From NCBI GenBank assembly GCA_027484055.1, contig JAIXQH010000027.1, positions 62,001 to 126,000 on the forward strand: 64,000 nucleotides of DNA, given 5' to 3'. The notes under the pieces were generated by a model. That model had not been told where the DNA came from, ran no database searches, and worked only from the letters and a program-made list of their open reading frames with translations. Numbering within the stretch: position 1 is the stretch's first letter; the number at the start of each line of letters is the position of its first letter. The translations under genes were made by a program, and so were the position numbers. This DNA comes from Verrucomicrobiaceae bacterium (GTDB lineage Bacteria > Verrucomicrobiota > Verrucomicrobiia > Verrucomicrobiales > Akkermansiaceae). This document shows, piece after piece, positions 59,728 to 64,000 of the stretch.

Positions 59728-61122
59728 TCAACGCAGCACCAATTTGGCGGTTGTGTCTGCTCCTTGTGTCTTGAATTCGACGGTTGAAGTCTGAATCACG
59801 CGATCCATTTCAGTGGAATGGGCGTGGAGACGAACCTGGACGGATGGCAGCGTGAACGAGGAATCCGTGTCTGCATTTTGGGCAGTGGTGTTGCGAGTGA
59901 CCGTGAGGGAGAGCTCCTTTTTATCGCCCGGCATGAGCCGTAACTCACGGACCATGTTCAGTCCGCCGCCATCGGTCATTTCCTTAGTGCAATCTTTCCC
60001 GCCGATGGAAAACGCGAATTTGAACTCGTTTTTCGGATCATGGATCGATGCCGCGACCACTGGCGCGTAGTCGATGTGTGGATCATTGTTTGATAAGTCG
60101 TAACGCAGCGTCTGGGTGTTGCAACTGACGGTGGTGTCCTGCGTCGCGACATGGTGGACTGTGGCACCTTCCTTGGCATCTGCCTTAACAATGAGTCCAT
60201 CGCTTGGCTTGAGGTCGAGGGAGGCCAGCTCGCCGCGGAGGTGCTTGATCAACCAATAGGCCACACCTGTGATGGTGCCAGCAGGGCTTCCGTTGGTGTT
60301 TTTTTCGGGAGTCACCGGGTATTGCTCAAGTTGCGCAGCATAGTAAGAAACTGCCCATACCGTGGGAACTGCGTTTTGATTCTCATGCATCAGCACGCAT
60401 TGGCGGGCGATGTTGTAGTAGTTTTGCCCAGATACCGCCAGATTTCCCGCCACGTAGTGACCCGTTCCGGCGCTGTAAGTCGCTAACATCACCATGGATT
60501 GTTTGCCGGAATTCTTGGCATAGTTGACTGAGCTGTAACTACCTTCCCGCATTTGTTGGAAATTGGTATTCCAGTAACCCATGGGACCATCTGTTGCGAC
60601 ACCGCTGCAGATGTTGATTTTGCTTCTATCGAAAACGGCAGTCGGGTCAGAACCAAACATATTTCCGCTAATCTGCCAAGGTGGCACCATGAACAAAACG
60701 GGACGCCAGTAGCGCCACTGCAAGGCAGTAATCCGATCACCATCCAGATCTTTGTTGCATGAGGTGTAGGCTACACGCAAACCTGCACTTATGAGCCGAT
60801 CGATGTTGACCTTATCGGCAAAGTCGGTAGTCCTCTGGAAATCAGTTTCATAAAATGCATTCTTGCTGGTGAACAAGTTTGCCATTGCTTGTATGTTCGC
60901 CGGTGCGTCAGATTTTGCAACTGCGAAGTTATTGGTGTAATAGCCGCTGGCATTCTGTTGGACGAAGGTCCAATTGGCTGAGCCACTGAGGTAGCCAGCC
61001 CAAGCGGCTGTTGAGTTGTCGCCACCTCCGATAAACACTTGTGCGGCGTTGGAGAGATTGCCGAAGGCGACTCCCAAGAGGGCGGTGCCGACGGTGAGTA
61101 GTCTGGATTTATGATAGTTCAT
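59728..61122 (-). CDS. Secreted protein of unknown function
   Basis: The 464-residue product has a signal peptide (HKSRLLTVGTALLGVAFGNL, cleavage near SNA/AQ) and begins the mature part with QVFIGGGDNSTAAWAGYLSG. It has an aromatic-rich body (WRYWRPVLFMVPPWQIS) and a C-terminal beta-rich region (LRLMPGDKKELSLTVTRN then TTAQNAD). No known enzyme motif was recognised. It heads a probable two-gene operon with the helical membrane protein. Confidence 0.65.
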   Translation of the reverse strand: MNYHKSRLLTVGTALLGVAFGNLSNAAQVFIGGGDNSTAAWAGYLSGSANWTFVQQNASGYYTNNFAVAKSDAPANIQAMANLFTSKNAFYETDFQRTTDFADKVNIDRLISAGLRVAYTSCNKDLDGDRITALQWRYWRPVLFMVPPWQISGNMFGSDPTAVFDRSKINICSGVATDGPMGYWNTNFQQMREGSYSSVNYAKNSGKQSMVMLATYSAGTGHYVAGNLAVSGQNYYNIARQCVLMHENQNAVPTVWAVSYYAAQLEQYPVTPEKNTNGSPAGTITGVAYWLIKHLRGELASLDLKPSDGLIVKADAKEGATVHHVATQDTTVSCNTQTLRYDLSNNDPHIDYAPVVAASIHDPKNEFKFAFSIGGKDCTKEMTDGGGLNMVRELRLMPGDKKELSLTVTRNTTAQNADTDSSFTLPSVQVRLHAHSTEMDRVIQTSTVEFKTQGADTTAKLVLR

Positions 61123-61504
61123 TAATTTAGGGTTTTAGTGGGTTTCTTATTGAAAACATTTCAGTAAGGAATGACATAACTACCTATTTTTTCAGAGAAA
61201 GCCATCCCGTGTTTACGTTAATTTACGGGAGGGCTAAATTTTTAATAATGTTTAGCCTAACCGATACTTATCAGAAGCCAAGCGTTCGGCTGGGAGCAAA
61301 AAATCAAATCATTGCTTGCCTCGGGTCCGTTTCACTTGGGAAGTTTGGTGCGACTCTGTTCCAGGTATTCGTTAATCGGATAACCTTGGAACGTATTCAG
61401 AAGCACGATCTTCGTCACGGAACTGCCGGGGTCCAGAATTCGAACCTGCGAACTGATGAGTTCGGGGTATTTTTGGCTTACGGCCGCAGAATACCGCTGC
61501 AACC
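61123..61504. other. Gene-free region
   Basis: AT-rich at the left (upstream of the secreted-protein gene, so likely its promoter region), more mixed toward the right. A plus-strand open frame (61209-61619) runs antisense into the PEP-CTERM gene and has no protein character. No terminator-like hairpin was seen. Confidence 0.4.
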
Positions 61505-62101
61505 TCAGACTCTGCGCCGACGACCTAGCAGCGTGATTGAGGTGGCTAGGCCGAGGAGGGCGGTGGCGCTGGGCTCGGGGATGGTGCCTACGGTGATGCC
61601 AGCGCCGGAGGTGTCATAGGCCCAGTCGATGATGGATCCAGCGCTACCCGTGTTGGAGAAATTCACCTGCATCCAGCCGTAGTAGGGGCCAGCGCCGGTG
61701 TTGGTGGTGAGGCGGAAGCCGAGGTAGTCGGTGACACCGGTGGCGAATTGATTGGGAAGGGGGCCGATGTGAGTGGTAGAGCCTGCTTCTGCGGCGGCAA
61801 AGAAGTCGGCGGCGTCAACAAGGTCGCCAAGTTCCAAGCTGACGACTGGTGAACTGACGGAAGTCGATGTTCTCACGGGTTGGAAACTCGCGCTGTTGCC
61901 AAAGGCCTCGCCGCCGAAGAAGGCGTCGATGTCCCAGCCTAGATTCTGGCTGGTGCCGCTGGTGGCGGCGTCCACGTCGATGTAGGTGCTATCGAAAGTG
62001 GAGGAGATGCTGATGTTTTGGATACCGCTGTAAACCAAGGCGGCGTGGCCTGAGGCAGCGGGAAGCGCGAGTGCGGCGAGGAGCAGGAGCTGTTGTTTCA
62101 T
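61505..62101 (-). CDS. PEP-CTERM sorting domain protein
   Basis: The 198-residue product has a signal peptide (KQQLLLLAALALPAASGHA), a beta-rich middle (SISSTFDSTYIDVDAATSGT, then YYGWMQVNFSNTGSAGSIID) and a C-terminal PEP-CTERM signal. That signal reads TIPEPSATALLGLATSITLL, then GRRRRV. It is probably a surface or matrix protein anchored or released by an exosortase-like enzyme. It lies 40 nt downstream of the nucleotidase-like gene on the same strand. Confidence 0.82.
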   Translation of the reverse strand: MKQQLLLLAALALPAASGHAALVYSGIQNISISSTFDSTYIDVDAATSGTSQNLGWDIDAFFGGEAFGNSASFQPVRTSTSVSSPVVSLELGDLVDAADFFAAAEAGSTTHIGPLPNQFATGVTDYLGFRLTTNTGAGPYYGWMQVNFSNTGSAGSIIDWAYDTSGAGITVGTIPEPSATALLGLATSITLLGRRRRV

Positions 62102-62141
62102 GGCGTGGACTTAGTGAGGTGTGCTGGCGCGATTTTTTGGA

Positions 62142-64000
62142 TTAGTTCTGCGAAACTCCGACGCGGAAGAATCTGGCTTTTTTCCCATTCACGAAGAACG
62201 GGTAGCGGATGGAAACGGCTTCCACTTCTGAGTCGCTTGCGATGGTGGTGGGGATGGCGTTGCTGGTTTCCCAAGTGATCATGTCCGAGCTGAACTGGGG
62301 GATGTAGGTGACGCCGGAGGCCGCGGCACTTTTCTGGCGGATGAAGACGACTCTGAAGTCTTGGCCGCTGGGGGTCGGAGCGTTGTAGATCGCTGGGGTG
62401 CCTCGGCTGGTGAGGGTGCCGCCGGCCACGTCGGCGACGACGGTGGTGTTGTCCGTGGCGCGTGGATCGAGTCCGAAGGCGTATTCTTGGAGGTCACTGA
62501 GGCCGTCGCTATCGCTGTCGAGCGTGGTGCTGGTGAGTCCGTTGTCTTTCAACCAAGCGGCAAGGACGAGGGGGCCGTCCAGCACGGTATCGAGGCGGAA
62601 GACTTTTTGCTGGATGCGGGTGTCGAGCGCTACCGACGTTTCTGCCTTGTTGTAAGCGGTGGCCAAGGATGGGTGGCGGGCGGCGAGGAAGTCTTTGAAG
62701 GCTTTCTGCTCACCGAGCACGTCCGCCGCAGTCAGGCCGAGGCTGGTGTAGGTGCTGGCGGCGGTGAAATCCAAGTTTCTGGCCACTGGCGCTGATAGGC
62801 CACCGTTAGTGAGGAGCAACTGGAAGTTGGAGGTCTCCGGGTTGACGGTGGTATTGGCCGGCGGGTTGAGATACTTGATCGGGTAGCTGTCGCCACCGTT
62901 GGCTGTGAAGCTGAGGGCGACGCACTTGATGGTGGTGGGGGCGGTGGGCAGGACCGCACCGTCTTCGACGATTTTCGCAACGATCTGGCCGGCTTCGTTA
63001 ACGAGAGCGGCGGAGCGAAGTCTGGAGCCAGCGGGCTGGGTTGAATCGTAGGAGAAACGGATGTTACCCACTTGTGGGTAGCCGCCGTTTTGTGCGGTGG
63101 GGCCGCTGCTGAGGCCGGAGGCAAATTCGAGGATGTTCTTGAGGCCGAGCGGGGTGGCATCGAAGACCATCAGCTTATTGTCAAAGCGCAGCGCATTTTC
63201 CACATCGAGCTGGGAAATGCCGCCTGCGGGTTTGCTGGTGAGCGCGTTGGCAATCGGCGCGACCTTGGTGCCATTCGCCAGCACCGAGCCGAGCGAGGCA
63301 CGGATGCCGCCGCCGTTTTTCAGGGAGAACACGGCATCGCCAAGACCGAGACCCAGTGCGGTGCGGGCTTTGAGGGCGTTCGCGTCGGCCGTGATGTTGC
63401 CGAGGTTCACTTCCTGGGTGCGGCCGAAGACGCGGTCGCCTTCTAAGTAGACTTGGGTGTAGCCGTAAACGTTGCCGTCCTTGGTGACGACGACGTTGTT
63501 GATGGCGTCCACGATGGTTTTCACCTGGCTGCTGATGCTGCTGCTGGCGATGATGGTGGCGGCGCTGTTGCTCGTAGCGTAGGCAGCCTGGAGGTTCGCC
63601 TCGGTGGAGGCATAAGCTCCGTTGAGGGCGGGGTTGAGATTCGGCAGAATGAGCACGCCGTCTGCATCGAAGTCTGCCACGAGGCGGCCGAGGTAGGTGT
63701 ATTCGGTATCGGTGGTGACGATGAGGACGGGCTTGCCATCGGCACCGACGGTGGTGATGGGGTAGGCATCTGCGATGAAATCGGCATCATGGCCATTGAA
63801 GCCTACGGGCACATCCGTGGAATCTCCCATGCGCTCATGGCCGCCACCGGCGACGACGATATCGATGCCGGAAACGAGTGGTGCGAGGTCTTTGTTCCGC
63901 TGGAGGTCATCAAGCTGATCGACTTGGATGATCTTGGTCACGCCGAGGGCTTGGAGTGAATTGACGGCTCCTTGGAGATAGGCGGCGACTTCTTGCAGAT
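62142..64000 (-). CDS. 5'-nucleotidase/metallophosphatase-like secreted protein (5' end outside window)
   Basis: The frame stays open to the window edge. It covers the end of a metallophosphatase domain (IDIVVAGGGHERMGD, metal-binding His) and a 5'-nucleotidase C-terminal domain (FSLKNGGGIRASLGSVLANG, YPQVGNIRFSYDS). The tail carries a calcium-repeat segment (DSDSDGLSDLQEYAFGLDP) and a beta domain ending KKARFFRVGVSQN. UshA-type enzymes hydrolyse nucleotides outside the cytoplasm. An internal GTG at 63941 is not a real start, because coding continues upstream. Confidence 0.85.
   Translation of the reverse strand, partial: LQEVAAYLQGAVNSLQALGVTKIIQVDQLDDLQRNKDLAPLVSGIDIVVAGGGHERMGDSTDVPVGFNGHDADFIADAYPITTVGADGKPVLIVTTDTEYTYLGRLVADFDADGVLILPNLNPALNGAYASTEANLQAAYATSNSAATIIASSSISSQVKTIVDAINNVVVTKDGNVYGYTQVYLEGDRVFGRTQEVNLGNITADANALKARTALGLGLGDAVFSLKNGGGIRASLGSVLANGTKVAPIANALTSKPAGGISQLDVENALRFDNKLMVFDATPLGLKNILEFASGLSSGPTAQNGGYPQVGNIRFSYDSTQPAGSRLRSAALVNEAGQIVAKIVEDGAVLPTAPTTIKCVALSFTANGGDSYPIKYLNPPANTTVNPETSNFQLLLTNGGLSAPVARNLDFTAASTYTSLGLTAADVLGEQKAFKDFLAARHPSLATAYNKAETSVALDTRIQQKVFRLDTVLDGPLVLAAWLKDNGLTSTTLDSDSDGLSDLQEYAFGLDPRATDNTTVVADVAGGTLTSRGTPAIYNAPTPSGQDFRVVFIRQKSAAASGVTYIPQFSSDMITWETSNAIPTTIASDSEVEAVSIRYPFFVNGKKARFFRVGVSQN

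Noticed and set aside
61209..61619. 136-codon plus-strand frame
   Set aside because: It overlaps the PEP-CTERM gene antisense and has no recognisable features.

Overview
The window looks like a chromosomal segment of a Verrucomicrobiota bacterium (Verrucomicrobiales-like). This rests on several independent signs: two secreted proteins with PEP-CTERM-type C-termini (IPEPS / IPEVS, a hydrophobic helix, then an Arg cluster), a secreted protein with a DSDSDGLSDLQEYAFGLDP calcium-repeat tail, a moderately GC-rich housekeeping backbone, and many intergenic short repeats of the ACCACGGATTA..ACGGAT and CTTGGCGCCCTTGGCGG kinds. No rRNA, tRNA, CRISPR array, integrase or transposase gene was recognised.

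Layout. 1-6066 is the end of the spc ribosomal operon (rplE, rpsH, rplF, rplR, rpsE, rplO, secY, adk, map), without rpsN or rpmD at their usual places. 6141-13531 holds housekeeping genes (phosphohexomutase, pyrE, a YqeY-like gene, an RRM RNA-binding protein, gatB). 14171-17790 reads as an integron gene-cassette array: six small + strand genes separated by attC-like palindromes, with no integrase in the window, so a CALIN-type array. 18222-36156 returns to the core: rplM-rpsI, an RND efflux pair, murA, prmC, a kup / ketoacyl-synthase / transpeptidase-phosphatase fusion operon, a histone-H1-like double-HTH protein, gcvP with an MTH1-like Nudix gene, CHAD and nagA.

38300-43100 is a decayed type I restriction-modification island. 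Three accessory modules (fic; a HepT/MntA-like pair; a second fic broken by one in-frame TAG) each end with an ATGA overlap onto a copy of what I recognise as the first codons of hsdR, followed by an interspersed repeat. An hsdM fragment follows. 43204-49067 is the most striking part: a dUTPase/Dcd-fold protein with a C-terminal membrane helix faces a tightly overlapping seven-gene operon. That operon encodes an ACP-like protein, a XRE regulator, an ImmA/IrrE protease, a divergent thymidylate-synthase-like protein, a dTMP-kinase-like protein, a member of the 5-hmdU-DNA-kinase/base-hypermodification family and a thymidylate-synthase homologue. It reads as a regulated thymidine-nucleotide or DNA-base hypermodification, or antiphage, system.

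49150-64000 mixes core genes (aroK, queG, ruvA), a sugar-acid operon (2-hydroxyacid dehydrogenase, gntK, ExuT-like transporter), a 13-copy 21-bp tandem repeat, and secreted proteins including a PEP-CTERM metalloprotease and an edge-truncated 5'-nucleotidase-like enzyme.
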